This document shows, piece by piece, positions 35,077 through 43,816 of a stretch of 46,141 bases of DNA; position 1 is the first letter of the stretch; every line of letters starts with the position of its first letter. This stretch comes from CAZMCT01 sp964564785 (GTDB lineage: Bacteria > Planctomycetota > Phycisphaerae > UBA1845 > Fen-1342): positions 1 to 46,141 of the forward strand of contig CAZMCT010000015.1 in assembly GCA_964564785.1 (NCBI GenBank), given 5' to 3'. The notes beneath the pieces are model-generated. The model worked only from the letters and a program-made list of their open reading frames with translations. It ran no database searches and was not told the DNA's origin. The translations under genes were made by a program, and so were the position numbers.

Positions 35077-35193
35077 GGCCGGCTTCAAGCCGGATCAGGG
35101 TAATGGAGCGCGAGCGAAGCGCCGAGTGCGCGAGAGCAGCCCGGATGGCAGCGCACCCTGCCTCGCCCGCGGTCCGGGCTCGGAATCCCCCCC

Positions 35194-35241
35194 CTCGATC
35201 CCTCGATCCCTGGATCCCTTATTTCCTCGATCCCTGACTCA
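35194..35241. repeat. 8-bp tandem repeat CTCGATCC
   Basis: Six octamer positions, three of them exact CTCGATCC and one CTGGATCC, run into the stop codon of the discoidin-like gene. Confidence 0.7.
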
Positions 35242-35976
35242 CTTCCCCCCCGTCCCGTACACCTCGACCTCGGTGTAGTGGTTCTGGTCGTCGGCCGTAT
35301 TGCCCTTGCTGTACAGCCGTACGTAGCGGGCGACCACGCCCTTCGCGTCGATCAGCTTGCCCTCGAACGTCTCCCAGAACTCCTTGTCGGTCCCCAGGCC
35401 CAGGCCCGACGAGTTGTCGTGGTCGTTGTTGAACACCGTGCGGACTTTCTCGATGAAATCGGGATCGTCGGCCACCTGCACGACCACGTCGCGGTAGATG
35501 CGGGCGTTGGTGTGGTAGTGCCACAGCAAGATCGCGTGGATCGCCACCTGGTCCTTCAGGTCGATCTGCACCCACTGTTGCCCGGGGCCCAGCTCGACGT
35601 ACGAGCCCTCCTTGGCCTCCTTCTCACCGTCGGTCACGAACTTCAGCTCGCCGATGATCGGCTCCTTGTCGCTCGAGGTCACCGGCTTGCCGGCCGCGAC
35701 GTTCTTCGTGCCCGACGGGACGAGAAACGGCGGCCGCGGCCCCTTCCGCGGCTCCTCGAGATTGACACCCTTGGGGGCGTTGGTCGGCGTGCCCTTGAAC
35801 GCCGGCTTGGGCAGCTTGAGCTCGAGCGGGACGAGGTTGCCAGCCGGCTTCTCGCCGGACTCGGCCGCGGGCTGCGTGGCCGGCGCCTTTGCAGGCGGGG
35901 TTTTCTCCTGCGCCGTGGCGGCGGAGTTCAGCAGGACGGCCAGCGCGATGGTCGGTAGCAGGGACATCCGATGCAT
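35239..35976 (-). CDS. Secreted discoidin (F5/8 type C)-like protein
   Basis: The 245-residue product starts with a signal peptide, MHRMSLLPTIALAVLLNSA, cut after about residue 23. A proline- and alanine-rich linker follows, then a single beta-sandwich domain. KNVAAGKPVTSS, YVELGPGQQWVQIDLKDQVAIHAILLWH and ARYVRLYSKG...EVEVYG are the recurring features of F5/8-type C (discoidin) domains, which bind sugars or lipid headgroups. The ATG at 35976 is preceded by GGAG at 7 nt spacing. It lies downstream of the heptaheme cytochrome on the same strand but 205 bp away with a stem-loop between, so it may be separately transcribed. The stop lies in an 8-bp tandem repeat. Confidence 0.8.
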   Translation of the reverse strand: MHRMSLLPTIALAVLLNSAATAQEKTPPAKAPATQPAAESGEKPAGNLVPLELKLPKPAFKGTPTNAPKGVNLEEPRKGPRPPFLVPSGTKNVAAGKPVTSSDKEPIIGELKFVTDGEKEAKEGSYVELGPGQQWVQIDLKDQVAIHAILLWHYHTNARIYRDVVVQVADDPDFIEKVRTVFNNDHDNSSGLGLGTDKEFWETFEGKLIDAKGVVARYVRLYSKGNTADDQNHYTEVEVYGTGGK

Positions 35977-36009
35977 TGTCGTTCTCCACAAAAGCGCCGG
36001 ACCGGAACT

Positions 36010-36038
36010 CGCCCGCCGTCGCGGGAGTCCGGCGGGCG
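36010..36038 (-). terminator. Strong GC stem-loop CGCCCGCCG / CGGCGGGCG
   Basis: A 9-bp perfect stem (36010-36018 with 36030-36038) and an 11-nt loop lie about 145 nt after the cytochrome stop and 34 nt before the discoidin gene. No T-run is seen. Confidence 0.45.
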
Positions 36039-36181
36039 CGACCGAATCAGATTGCGAAGGGCCAGCGAGCGCTGAGTCCGAGCCGCGGCCGTTGGGGAGG
36101 CAGTCCGGTCTCGGAGGCGACCGCGGCCCTGCGCGGCTGCCGCCGCTTCGGACCGTGCTGCCCGGCTCAGGGGCCGCCTGC

Positions 36182-38665
36182 TCACGGTCGCGGCTTGGGG
36201 CGTCGCCGTGTGGCCAGCGTGCAGCCCGCGTACACGACGATCATTACAAGCAGGCCGATCGCCGCCCGCTCATGCCACTCGACGAGCGATTCCTGCCCGC
36301 CGTGGCCGGCCAGCGGCAGCATCGCCAACAGCATCGTACCCATGACCGCCAGCGAAAGCGCCAGCACCAGCCAGTACGAAACCGCCGCCAGCGCCGCCAC
36401 TCCGCCACGAGCAACGTACTCCCGTCGCCGCCGGACCCACAGCAGCGCCACGGCCGTCACGCCGGCCGTGAACAGCCCGGCCCCGGCCATGTGCGTCAGC
36501 AGCGCCCAGCCGGCCAGTTCGCGGCCGAGCCAGTCCGATCCGAACGCAGTGGCCGCCCCGATCAGTGTGCCGGCCAGGGCCACGACCCGCGCCGCCGCGC
36601 TCAGCCGCGCGCATTCGGGCTTCGCTGCATCCACCGCAGACATTCCCGGCAGGCTTGTTGTTTGAGCAAGTCCGTCGAGCAGTTTGCGGATCAATACCAG
36701 GGCCACGAGCCCGGCGCACGCGAAGCCGAACCACTTGAACGCCGGTCGAAACCTGAACGCCGCCGCCCACGCTCGGCGGATCTGCCGATCCTCGTTGCGA
36801 AGTCCGAGCATGTCCATTGCCGGCTGCGTCGTCGGAGCCCCCGGCAGCGCCGCGCGACCGAAGTCGATCGGCGCGTCTTCGGCGTGGCAGTCCGTGCAGC
36901 CGCGCACGCCGAGCGCCTGCGACGCCGGGCGGACGTCGTGGGCGATCGGCCACGCCACGTACGGCGGGGCCACGCTGCCGGATGCGGCTCCGTAAACCCG
37001 TCCGGATCGGACGTACACGGGTGTCCCGGCGTTCCCTTGCCTGGCCAGCGCTTCCAGCACGCCCGCAATCGCCTCGTCCGTCAGCATGGCTGCCGGCTGT
37101 GTTGCGGACCGGGGCGGTTTGGACAGCAACCGACCCGCGGCCTTCCGCACCGCGTCCGGGTGCAGCGGTTCGAGCCGTGTGCCATCGAGCCGCGCCCAGT
37201 ACGCCGGCCATGCGAGGTAGTGCGGGGCAATTCGGCCGTCGGCATCGCGGCGAAAGACAGGACCCGCCAGGAGCGGCTCGTCGCTCGGCCGGCGGTCGCG
37301 CGTGGCCAGCCCCAGGCCGTGTGCCAGCGCGGTCTGAAACTGCTGCGCATCCATTTGCGGCCACGGCCCGCTGTGGCAGGCGGTGCAGGTCAGCTTCTCG
37401 AAATGGACCGGCGGAATCCCGCGATGCTCGGGCCGCGGGGCACCGAGGCGCCCAAGCATCGGCGCATCCTGCGCCCTCGGAGCGACGGTGGCGGGCGAGG
37501 GCTCATGCTCGCGGTCGATCGACCCCCCTGGAGTTCCCCCGGTGACGGGGGACGATGTCGAGTCGAGCAGCACCGCTGCGGCGCTCGCCGGCGCTTCGTG
37601 CTCTGACTGAATCGCGTCCCCCAGGTGGCAGCCCTCGCACGACAGCGTGAACCGCTCCGCTTCGCCCGTATCGGCCGCCTCGGCCGCGTAGCCGCGGACC
37701 GTCATGTGGTCCAGCTCGTTGCGGTGGCAGTCGACGCACAGCAGCCCCGCCGCCAGGTGCACATCCGGAGACCGCAGCAGGTCGGCCGGCTCGCCCGGAC
37801 CGACCTGCCGCACCGTGTGGCAGAAATAGCACCGCTCCGGCCGCGGCCGGCGGGTGATGTCGAACAGGACGCGATCGTCGGGATCGAACTTCGTCCGATC
37901 CCAGACGACGCGCGGCGGCACGCGGTCGGGATAGTCCGGACTGGGCGGCAGGTCGAGGTCGACATCGTCCGGCAGCTTCTTCGCCTCGCCACGGATGACC
38001 GCCAGCCCCAGCGCGGCCGTCGGGGCCCAGCGGAAGTTCTGGGCCTCGATCTGCCGCGCCGCCTCGGCCGGATCGTGCTGCTGCCCGACGCTGTGGCAGA
38101 ACATGCAGTCGACCTCGAGCCGGCCGGAGAGCTTCCAGCGGGCTTCCTCGCGCGACTTCGCGACGGCCGCATCGTCGGGCAGACCGTAGCCGCCACCGGG
38201 CATGTGCCGGCCGAAACGCAGCGTCATATCCCACGCGGAAAGTCCGATATCCTCGGGCTTGAACGTCCCCGGCCAGCCGCGGCCACTGACGGGCAGGACC
38301 GTGCCGGTCTGGGCGTCGACCAGGAACCACGGCTCGCCCGGCCGGCCGGCGGGGATATTCGGGTCGGGGGCGTTGAAGTGCCAGCCGTGGCTGATGAAGG
38401 CGACAGGGTGGCACTTGCCGCAGGTCATGGCGGGTGAATATGGCACGGCCGGCTCGTCCTTCGGATCGATGGCCTTGCCGGCGTGGTCGTAGAGCGTGAG
38501 GCGGTGGACGTAGGGGGCGAGGGAGTCGGTGCGAAGGAGCTCGGCGGGCTGGTCGGCGAAGGTGAGAGCAGTGCACGCGAGTGCGGCCCCGAGCGTTGTC
38601 ATTCCGAGCGAGGTCGCTATGGCGACCGATCGAGGAATCTGGCCGAGCCCGCGGGAGTCCTTCAT
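36182..38665 (-). CDS. Membrane-anchored heptaheme cytochrome c
   Basis: This protein of 806 or 827 residues has seven CxxCH heme sites: CGKCH, CMFCH, CYFCH, CVDCH, CEGCH, CTACH and CTDCH. They are spread over an extracytoplasmic part of about 560 residues. The last 200 residues hold about five predicted transmembrane helices with histidines (LLTHMAGAG; AGHGGQESLVEWHE) that could bind hemes or quinone. It may pass electrons between the quinone pool and periplasmic partners. Between hemes 5 and 6 is a low-complexity loop that contains a palindrome. The first 21 residues come from a palindromic repeat; an internal ATG at 38602 is the alternative start. No close family was recognised. Confidence 0.8.
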   Translation of the reverse strand: MKDSRGLGQIPRSVAIATSLGMTTLGAALACTALTFADQPAELLRTDSLAPYVHRLTLYDHAGKAIDPKDEPAVPYSPAMTCGKCHPVAFISHGWHFNAPDPNIPAGRPGEPWFLVDAQTGTVLPVSGRGWPGTFKPEDIGLSAWDMTLRFGRHMPGGGYGLPDDAAVAKSREEARWKLSGRLEVDCMFCHSVGQQHDPAEAARQIEAQNFRWAPTAALGLAVIRGEAKKLPDDVDLDLPPSPDYPDRVPPRVVWDRTKFDPDDRVLFDITRRPRPERCYFCHTVRQVGPGEPADLLRSPDVHLAAGLLCVDCHRNELDHMTVRGYAAEAADTGEAERFTLSCEGCHLGDAIQSEHEAPASAAAVLLDSTSSPVTGGTPGGSIDREHEPSPATVAPRAQDAPMLGRLGAPRPEHRGIPPVHFEKLTCTACHSGPWPQMDAQQFQTALAHGLGLATRDRRPSDEPLLAGPVFRRDADGRIAPHYLAWPAYWARLDGTRLEPLHPDAVRKAAGRLLSKPPRSATQPAAMLTDEAIAGVLEALARQGNAGTPVYVRSGRVYGAASGSVAPPYVAWPIAHDVRPASQALGVRGCTDCHAEDAPIDFGRAALPGAPTTQPAMDMLGLRNEDRQIRRAWAAAFRFRPAFKWFGFACAGLVALVLIRKLLDGLAQTTSLPGMSAVDAAKPECARLSAAARVVALAGTLIGAATAFGSDWLGRELAGWALLTHMAGAGLFTAGVTAVALLWVRRRREYVARGGVAALAAVSYWLVLALSLAVMGTMLLAMLPLAGHGGQESLVEWHERAAIGLLVMIVVYAGCTLATRRRPKPRP
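37536..37551. repeat. Hairpin CCCCCG-GTGA-CGGGGG within the cytochrome gene
   Basis: A perfect 6-bp stem with a GTGA loop lies in the low-complexity linker between hemes 5 and 6. It looks like part of an inserted repeat. Confidence 0.4.
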
Positions 38666-38760
38666 ACGCGAGGCGTGCCTCCATTCGCAGCCAGGTTCCG
38701 CGTCGGTCGCCGCGGGAACCTCCCCGGCATGACCGCGTGCCCGGCGCTCGTCGGAATGAC
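38598..38760. repeat. 163-bp palindromic-end repeat (MITE/REP-like)
   Basis: GTCATTCCGA (38598-38607) and TCGGAATGAC (38751-38760) form perfect 10-bp inverted ends. The same GTCATTCCGA occurs at 13797. The element covers the N-terminus and upstream region of the cytochrome gene. Confidence 0.7.
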
Positions 38761-38811
38761 CGGGGTCGCTGCAATCCTCGGTGCAGCGCGCTCGCCGCGC
38801 CAGCGGGCCGC

Positions 38812-40155
38812 TCAGACCTTGAACTCCTCCGGCTTCAGTGCGATCCGGCAGCCTTTTTCGACCGCGTCATTCGCCCGCAGGACCGCGACGGCCGTCTCGT
38901 ACGCGACCTCGGGGGGGCAGGAGAGCGGCGTGCCGTTGCGGATCGCGCTGAAGAAGTTCTCCAAATGGAGTTGGTGCGGCGGCTTCTGGCTTTCCTCGAG
39001 CAGCCGTTGGCTCTCGGGGTCCTTGGTGCCGTCGGGGCGGAGCGTCTCGCCGATCTTCAGCTCGATCGCGTCGCGGTCCATGGTCTCGATCTTGGCGGCC
39101 TCGTCCTCCCACTCGCGCTTCTTGGCCTCGGGCTCGCGGAAGGCGAAGCCCTTGCGGGTGTCCTCGGAAATCACGAGCGAGCCCTCGTCGCCCATGAAGG
39201 CTTCCCAGAAGCCGCCGTGGCTCGTGGTGTTGAGCACCTGGTAGAAGCCGCGGACCGTCCTGCCGCCGACCTGGTAGTCGTACAACGCCAGCACGTTGTC
39301 GTACCACTCCCGGTCGTCATAGTTGTCGCGTCCGCCGCTGGCCAGCACCGCCACCGGCGGACTGCCCAGGAACCAGCTGAACACGTCGACCTGGTGGCTG
39401 CCGAGGTCGGCCATCGGCCCGCCGCTGTACTTTTTGTACCAGCGCCAGTTGCAGAACCGCTCCATCGTGTCGTAGCCGTATTTCTTCAGCGTCTCCGCGT
39501 CGAGCTCCTTGCCTTCCGGCCAGCCGATGTCGAAGCGCTTCGCGCGGTTCCACTGGCCATTGAAGTGCGTGATGCGGCCGCAGATGCGGTCGTTGTTGAT
39601 CATCTTCAGCGCATGCCAGTAGCGCGGGTTGCTGCGCCGCTGGTGTCCGATCTGGAGCAGCTTCTTCGTCTCGCGGGCGGCCCGCACCATGGCCCTGGCA
39701 CCCTCGAGCGTGTTGGCCATCTCCTTTTCGCAGTAGACGTGCAGCCCGGCTTTCAGGCAGGCGATGGTCTGCTCGGCATGAACCCAGTCGGGCGTGGCGA
39801 TGATGACCGCGTCGAGGTCCTTCTCGCCCGCGAGCAGGTCCTGGTAATCGCCGTAGACCTTCACCGGCATGTCGTATTTCTTCAGGATGTTCGCGGCGTA
39901 GGTCTGGTTGTAGGGCCAGATATCCGCGAGCGCGACGAAGCGGACGCCCTCGATCTTCAGGGCCTGGTTGAGCAGGTTGCGACCCTGGCTGCCCGGGCCG
40001 ATCAACGCCACCCGCAGGTCGTCGGTGTTCTCCTGGGCGGCGCGGGCCCGCAGCGGCAGGGTGACCATCAACCCGGCGCCGGCCACGGCGGCCGTGCGCA
40101 GAAACTCGCGGCGGTTCAGCGGCAGGGACTCAGGACGGGACGGGTTCGGCTGCAT
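38812..40155 (-). CDS. Tat-exported Gfo/Idh/MocA-family oxidoreductase
   Basis: This 447-residue NAD(P)-dependent oxidoreductase has a twin-arginine signal NRREFLRTAAVAGAG (R15-R16), so it is folded before export to the periplasm. The nucleotide site is LIGPGSQGR (about 51-59), and E143-K144-E145 in YCEKEMANT replaces the EKP common in this family; such exported planctomycete versions are known. It has the usual Rossmann and beta-sheet domains and probably acts on sugars. The ATG at 40155 has GAGG upstream. The neighbouring cytochrome and discoidin genes lie on the same strand, but no shared transcript is proven. Confidence 0.92.
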   Translation of the reverse strand: MQPNPSRPESLPLNRREFLRTAAVAGAGLMVTLPLRARAAQENTDDLRVALIGPGSQGRNLLNQALKIEGVRFVALADIWPYNQTYAANILKKYDMPVKVYGDYQDLLAGEKDLDAVIIATPDWVHAEQTIACLKAGLHVYCEKEMANTLEGARAMVRAARETKKLLQIGHQRRSNPRYWHALKMINNDRICGRITHFNGQWNRAKRFDIGWPEGKELDAETLKKYGYDTMERFCNWRWYKKYSGGPMADLGSHQVDVFSWFLGSPPVAVLASGGRDNYDDREWYDNVLALYDYQVGGRTVRGFYQVLNTTSHGGFWEAFMGDEGSLVISEDTRKGFAFREPEAKKREWEDEAAKIETMDRDAIELKIGETLRPDGTKDPESQRLLEESQKPPHQLHLENFFSAIRNGTPLSCPPEVAYETAVAVLRANDAVEKGCRIALKPEEFKV

Positions 40156-40222
40156 TAGGCACCTCGAATCGCGCGGCGCTACCCTCGATGCCGGGAGCGC
40201 CGCATTCCGTGTACTCTACGTC

Positions 40223-40232
40223 NNNNNNNNNN
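40223..40232. other. Assembly gap (10 N)
   Basis: Ten undetermined bases separate the oxidoreductase upstream region from the following gene. The join, and the real distance, are not certain. Confidence 0.98.
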
Positions 40233-40254
40233 GGGCCGCAGCCCGCAACGGGGG

Positions 40255-40260
40255 TACCAT
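40255..40260 (+). promoter_or_regulatory. -10-like box TACCAT just before an ATG
   Basis: TACCAT ends 8 nt before the ATG at 40269, in the context GGGGGTACCAT, and no Shine-Dalgarno sequence is present. The -35 region would reach the N gap. Confidence 0.4.
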
Positions 40261-40268
40261 ACCCGCGC

Positions 40269-42236
40269 ATGCTGCAAGCACAGGCGCACAGCGCGGGCCA
40301 CATCCGCCCGGACAGCGCAGACGCGGGCGCACTCCCCGCCCCCCCGGACGAACTCGTCCGCCAACCCGTCGCGGCTCCCCCGCCCCACTCGCGGCCGCCG
40401 ATCACCGGTGTCTGGTCCTGGACGGCGCGGAAGTATCGCATTCGGGCGATTGCCCTGCTGCTGGTCAACCTGGTGCTCTTCTGCGGGCTGTGTGCATTCA
40501 CGCACTGGCTGCACGTCGCGCGGGTGTTCGACTTCAGCCTGTCCGCCTATCTCGAACCGCTGCGGTTCTGGGGCCCGCAGACTCAGAACCTGTACGATTT
40601 TATCCGCGCTCCGATCAGCGTCGACGTCACTCCCATTCACGGCGTGGTGATCGGGCTGCTCTTCGCCGCGATCGTGGCCGTGCCGATCTCCGTCGCCATC
40701 CTCTACGGCCTCGCGAGCGCCTGGCCGTTCATCGCCGCGGTGCTCGTCTTCGCCCACCTGCCCTGGATGGCCATCACGCTGGCGGCGAGCTGCGTCCTGG
40801 CCTCGGTCCGGCCGTTCCGCATGTCGTTCCGCTTCGGTTCGGCGCTCCTCGGGATGCTCCCCGTGCTGGTGTACCTGTTCCTGGCCACCCGCGGCCCGGT
40901 CGACGCGCTCGGGGCCTCGCTCTCGCCCGAGCGCAAGCTGCTGCTGGCCGGGCCCTGGCTGCTGGCGATTCTCGCGGCCTGCACGATGCTCGCGGTGATC
41001 ATCTTCATCGCCCGGATCGTGAACTACCGCCCGGGCGCGGTGGCGCCGGTCATGGCCGTCATGTTCGCGACTCCAACGCTCCTGTTTCACCGCTACGTGG
41101 GCGTCGACGAGCTTCACTACCGTGACCTCGAAGCCCAGTTCGGGCCGCGGTCCGAGCCGTTCCAGCCGGTGACCGAGGCCACCGCGCAGATCCTCGACAT
41201 CATCCATGAGCTCTCGCAGCCCGAGCCGGAAGTCGAGCCGCGGCGGGCCGCGCTGCTCGGCCTCTGGAACGCCGACCCGCGCGTGCACGGCGACCTGAAG
41301 CGCATCGTGCTCGAACGGCTGCTCCTCGATCTCATGGACCAGCGGCGGGCCGCGGCCGACACCTGCGCCGATTTCATCGCCGACCACCCCAACAGCCGCT
41401 ACGTTCCCAACGTCCTCTTCATCCAGGCCCGCGCCCTCGACACCCGGCTCGACGAGCGAGCGCTGCTCGGCCCGACGGCCCGCCGCGAGCTCTACACCGA
41501 CTTCCCCCACCGCGAGTCCGAAGCCGTCTGGACCAACCTCGCAGCCGGCTTCCCGCACTCGCCTCTCTCCCACGCCGCCCGCCCCCGGCTGGCGCAGCTC
41601 CTGCTCCGCAAGGGCGAGGCCGCGGCCGCGCTGCGGGCGCTGCAATCGCCCGTCGAGCCGCTGCCCGACGCGGACGAAATCGAGCCCCGCCCCGAATCCC
41701 GCCCGGCCCGTGCGCTGCTCCACACCGTCCCACCCGAGGCGAGTCTCCAGTACGATCCCGAGGCCGATCAATTCGAAGCGCTACGCCTGCGGGAGCTGAT
41801 CGAGGCCAACGCCGACGATCCCCGGCACGGCGTGCGACCGCTTCAGGAGCTCGCGTGCCTCGACCCGCACCGCGCCGGCTATCGTGACCAGTTGGCCGCG
41901 CTGGCTCGCAAGTACCCCGACAGCCTGCTCTATGACAACCTGGTCGTGCTGTGGGCCGGCGCGGCGGTGGAACGCTCGCAGCGGGCGGCGCTGCTGCGGA
42001 GCTGCGTGCAGGCGTTTCCGGACGGCGACGCGCTGCCCGAAGCACTGTTCGAGCTGGCCGACCTCGAGGTCCAGGCCTTCGGAACGGATGAACGGCAGCG
42101 GGCGCGGGGAGTCGCCCGCCTGCAAGAGATCGTGCGGCGATTCAGTCAGTCCTGCTGGGCGCGGCGCGCCGGCGAGCGCCTGCGGATGGTGGCGCCGCCG
42201 CCCGCATCCAGCACCAGTCGGCCGGAGAACCCGTGA
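40269..42236 (+). CDS. Membrane protein with tandem-repeat-like C-terminal half
   Basis: The 655-residue product has a basic, proline-rich first 55 residues, then about six predicted transmembrane helices (about 60-275; for example AIALLLVNLVLFCGLCAF and GLLFAAIVAVPISVAILYGL). A soluble half follows with helical stretches like tetratricopeptide repeats (DFIADHPNSRYVPNVLFIQARALDTRLDE; QELACLDPHRAGYRDQLAALARKYPDS). It probably anchors or organises an envelope complex; no family was recognised. It overlaps ubiX by 4 bases (GTGA), so translational coupling is expected. Its start follows a -10-like box without a Shine-Dalgarno sequence. Confidence 0.8.
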   Translation: MLQAQAHSAGHIRPDSADAGALPAPPDELVRQPVAAPPPHSRPPITGVWSWTARKYRIRAIALLLVNLVLFCGLCAFTHWLHVARVFDFSLSAYLEPLRFWGPQTQNLYDFIRAPISVDVTPIHGVVIGLLFAAIVAVPISVAILYGLASAWPFIAAVLVFAHLPWMAITLAASCVLASVRPFRMSFRFGSALLGMLPVLVYLFLATRGPVDALGASLSPERKLLLAGPWLLAILAACTMLAVIIFIARIVNYRPGAVAPVMAVMFATPTLLFHRYVGVDELHYRDLEAQFGPRSEPFQPVTEATAQILDIIHELSQPEPEVEPRRAALLGLWNADPRVHGDLKRIVLERLLLDLMDQRRAAADTCADFIADHPNSRYVPNVLFIQARALDTRLDERALLGPTARRELYTDFPHRESEAVWTNLAAGFPHSPLSHAARPRLAQLLLRKGEAAAALRALQSPVEPLPDADEIEPRPESRPARALLHTVPPEASLQYDPEADQFEALRLRELIEANADDPRHGVRPLQELACLDPHRAGYRDQLAALARKYPDSLLYDNLVVLWAGAAVERSQRAALLRSCVQAFPDGDALPEALFELADLEVQAFGTDERQRARGVARLQEIVRRFSQSCWARRAGERLRMVAPPPASSTSRPENP

Positions 42237-42901
42237 AGCAGATCGTGTTGGCCATTACCGGAGCGAGCGGCGCCTGCTATGCGCGACGCCTGGCGCAGGA
42301 GATCGTGTCGGCCGGTGCGCACCTGCACCTGGTCGTCTCCCCGCATGGCCAGCGGATCCTGGCCGACGAGCTGGGGCTGCGGCGCCTCACGCTGGCCGAG
42401 GTGCTCGGCCGGCCGGTGGCCGCCTCGGCGGCCACGCTCTACGCGCATCGCGACACCGGTGCGCGGCTGGCCAGCGGGTCGTTCCTCACCGACGGCATGG
42501 TCATCTGCCCGTGCAGCAGCAACACGCTCGGGGCGATCGCGGCCGGGATCGCGGACAACCTGATTTCGCGGGCCGCGATGGTGACGCTCAAGGAGAGCCG
42601 GCGGCTGATTCTGGTGCCGCGCGAGATGCCGCTGAGCCAGATCGAGATCGACGGCATGCTGCGGATCAGCCACGCCGGCGGCATCATCTGTCCCGCCTGC
42701 CCGGGGTTCTACCTGCGGCCGGAGCGTGTGGAGGACCTGGTGGACTTCGTCGTCGGGCGCGTCCTGGATCTGCTGGGATTGCCGCACGAGCTCAAGACGC
42801 GCTGGGACCCCATGTCACCGCCTGCGAACACCGGCGCCGCCCGCGCGGTTCGGCGTCGCGGCCGGCGTGCGCCCGGGAGTCCACGTCGCTCCGGAGGGTG
42901 A
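42233..42901 (+). CDS. ubiX: Flavin prenyltransferase UbiX
   Basis: This 222-residue enzyme makes prenylated FMN, the cofactor of UbiD-type decarboxylases. The FMN site is ITGASGACYARRL (8-20), and SSNTLGAIAAGIADNLI (about 100-116) and LVPREMPLSQIE are diagnostic. The last 30 residues (about 193-222) are a basic, low-complexity tail not typical for UbiX. Start GTG 42233 overlaps the upstream stop. The next gene, ubiA, is 3 nt away, so the two belong to one transcript. No ubiD partner is in the window; the two genes fit the late steps of quinone synthesis. Confidence 0.96.
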   Translation: MKQIVLAITGASGACYARRLAQEIVSAGAHLHLVVSPHGQRILADELGLRRLTLAEVLGRPVAASAATLYAHRDTGARLASGSFLTDGMVICPCSSNTLGAIAAGIADNLISRAAMVTLKESRRLILVPREMPLSQIEIDGMLRISHAGGIICPACPGFYLRPERVEDLVDFVVGRVLDLLGLPHELKTRWDPMSPPANTGAARAVRRRGRRAPGSPRRSGG

Positions 42902-42904
42902 GGC

Positions 42905-43801
42905 GTGGGGTGCGTGCGGGCGTGGCTGGCGGGTGTGCGGACCTGGGGGGAGATGATCAAGTTCACCCACTCGGTGTTCGCGCTGCCGTTCGCGTTGCTG
43001 GCCACGTTTCTGGCGGCGCGCCCGGGCCGGCCGGCGGCGGGCCAGCTCGGGCTGATCGTGCTGTGCATGGTGGCGGCCCGCAGTGCCGCGATGACCTTCA
43101 ACCGGCTCGTCGACGCCGGACTCGACGCCCGCAATCCGCGCACGGCCGACCGGGCGTTGCCGCGTGGGCGGGTCACGCGGCCGGCGGCGTGGGGGTTTTT
43201 CCTGGCGGCGTGCGGGCTGTTCCTCGTTGGCTGCTGGGGATTCGGCTGGGCCTACGCGAACCCTTGGCCGGCGCGCCTCGCGCTGCCCGTGCTCGCCGTC
43301 TTGTGCGTGTACTCCTTCACGAAGCGCTGGACTCCGTGGTCACACGTCATCCTCGGCGCCGGGATTGCGCTGGCGCCCGTGGCGGCCTGGATCGCAATCC
43401 GGCCCGAGACGCTCGGGCCGCCCGCGTGGCTGCTGATGGCCGCGGTGACGTTCTGGATCGGCGGGTTCGACCTGATCTACGCCTGCCAGGACATCGACTT
43501 CGACCGCGCGGCGGGGCTGCACAGCGTCCCCGCGTGGCTGGGCGTGGCGGCGGCGCTCTGGCTGGCGCGCGGGTTCCATGTCGTGGCGGTCGCGGCGCTC
43601 GTCGCAGTGGGCTGGACCGGGGGCCTCGGAGCGCTGTATTTCATCGGTGTCGGAGTGGCCGCGGCGCTGCTGGCGATCGAGAATGCGATCGTGCACCCGC
43701 AGGACCTCAGCCGCGTGAACGTCGCGTTCTTCACGGTGAACGGCGTGGTGGGGCTGGTGCTGGGTGCACTGGGGATCCTCGATGTGGTCCTCGCGGCGTG
43801 A
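42905..43801 (+). CDS. ubiA: UbiA-family prenyltransferase (quinone synthesis)
   Basis: This 298-residue membrane enzyme attaches a polyprenyl chain to an aromatic ring. It has eight or nine predicted helices and both aspartate motifs: N66-R-L-V-D70-x3-D74 (NRLVDAGLDARNP) and D196-x3-D200 (QDIDFDRAAG), which bind diphosphate through Mg. Next to ubiX, it could be the prenyltransferase of the futalosine menaquinone route (MqnP) rather than of ubiquinone synthesis; the sequence alone does not decide. GTG 42905 is 7 nt after GGAGG and was chosen over ATG 42953, which has a poorly spaced site. Confidence 0.93.
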   Translation: MGCVRAWLAGVRTWGEMIKFTHSVFALPFALLATFLAARPGRPAAGQLGLIVLCMVAARSAAMTFNRLVDAGLDARNPRTADRALPRGRVTRPAAWGFFLAACGLFLVGCWGFGWAYANPWPARLALPVLAVLCVYSFTKRWTPWSHVILGAGIALAPVAAWIAIRPETLGPPAWLLMAAVTFWIGGFDLIYACQDIDFDRAAGLHSVPAWLGVAAALWLARGFHVVAVAALVAVGWTGGLGALYFIGVGVAAALLAIENAIVHPQDLSRVNVAFFTVNGVVGLVLGALGILDVVLAA

Positions 43802-43816
43802 ATCGCAGGTCCCGTC

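Noticed and set aside
40179..41771. Frame running through the N gap on the minus strand
   Set aside because: Contains undetermined codons and is opposite a membrane-protein gene.
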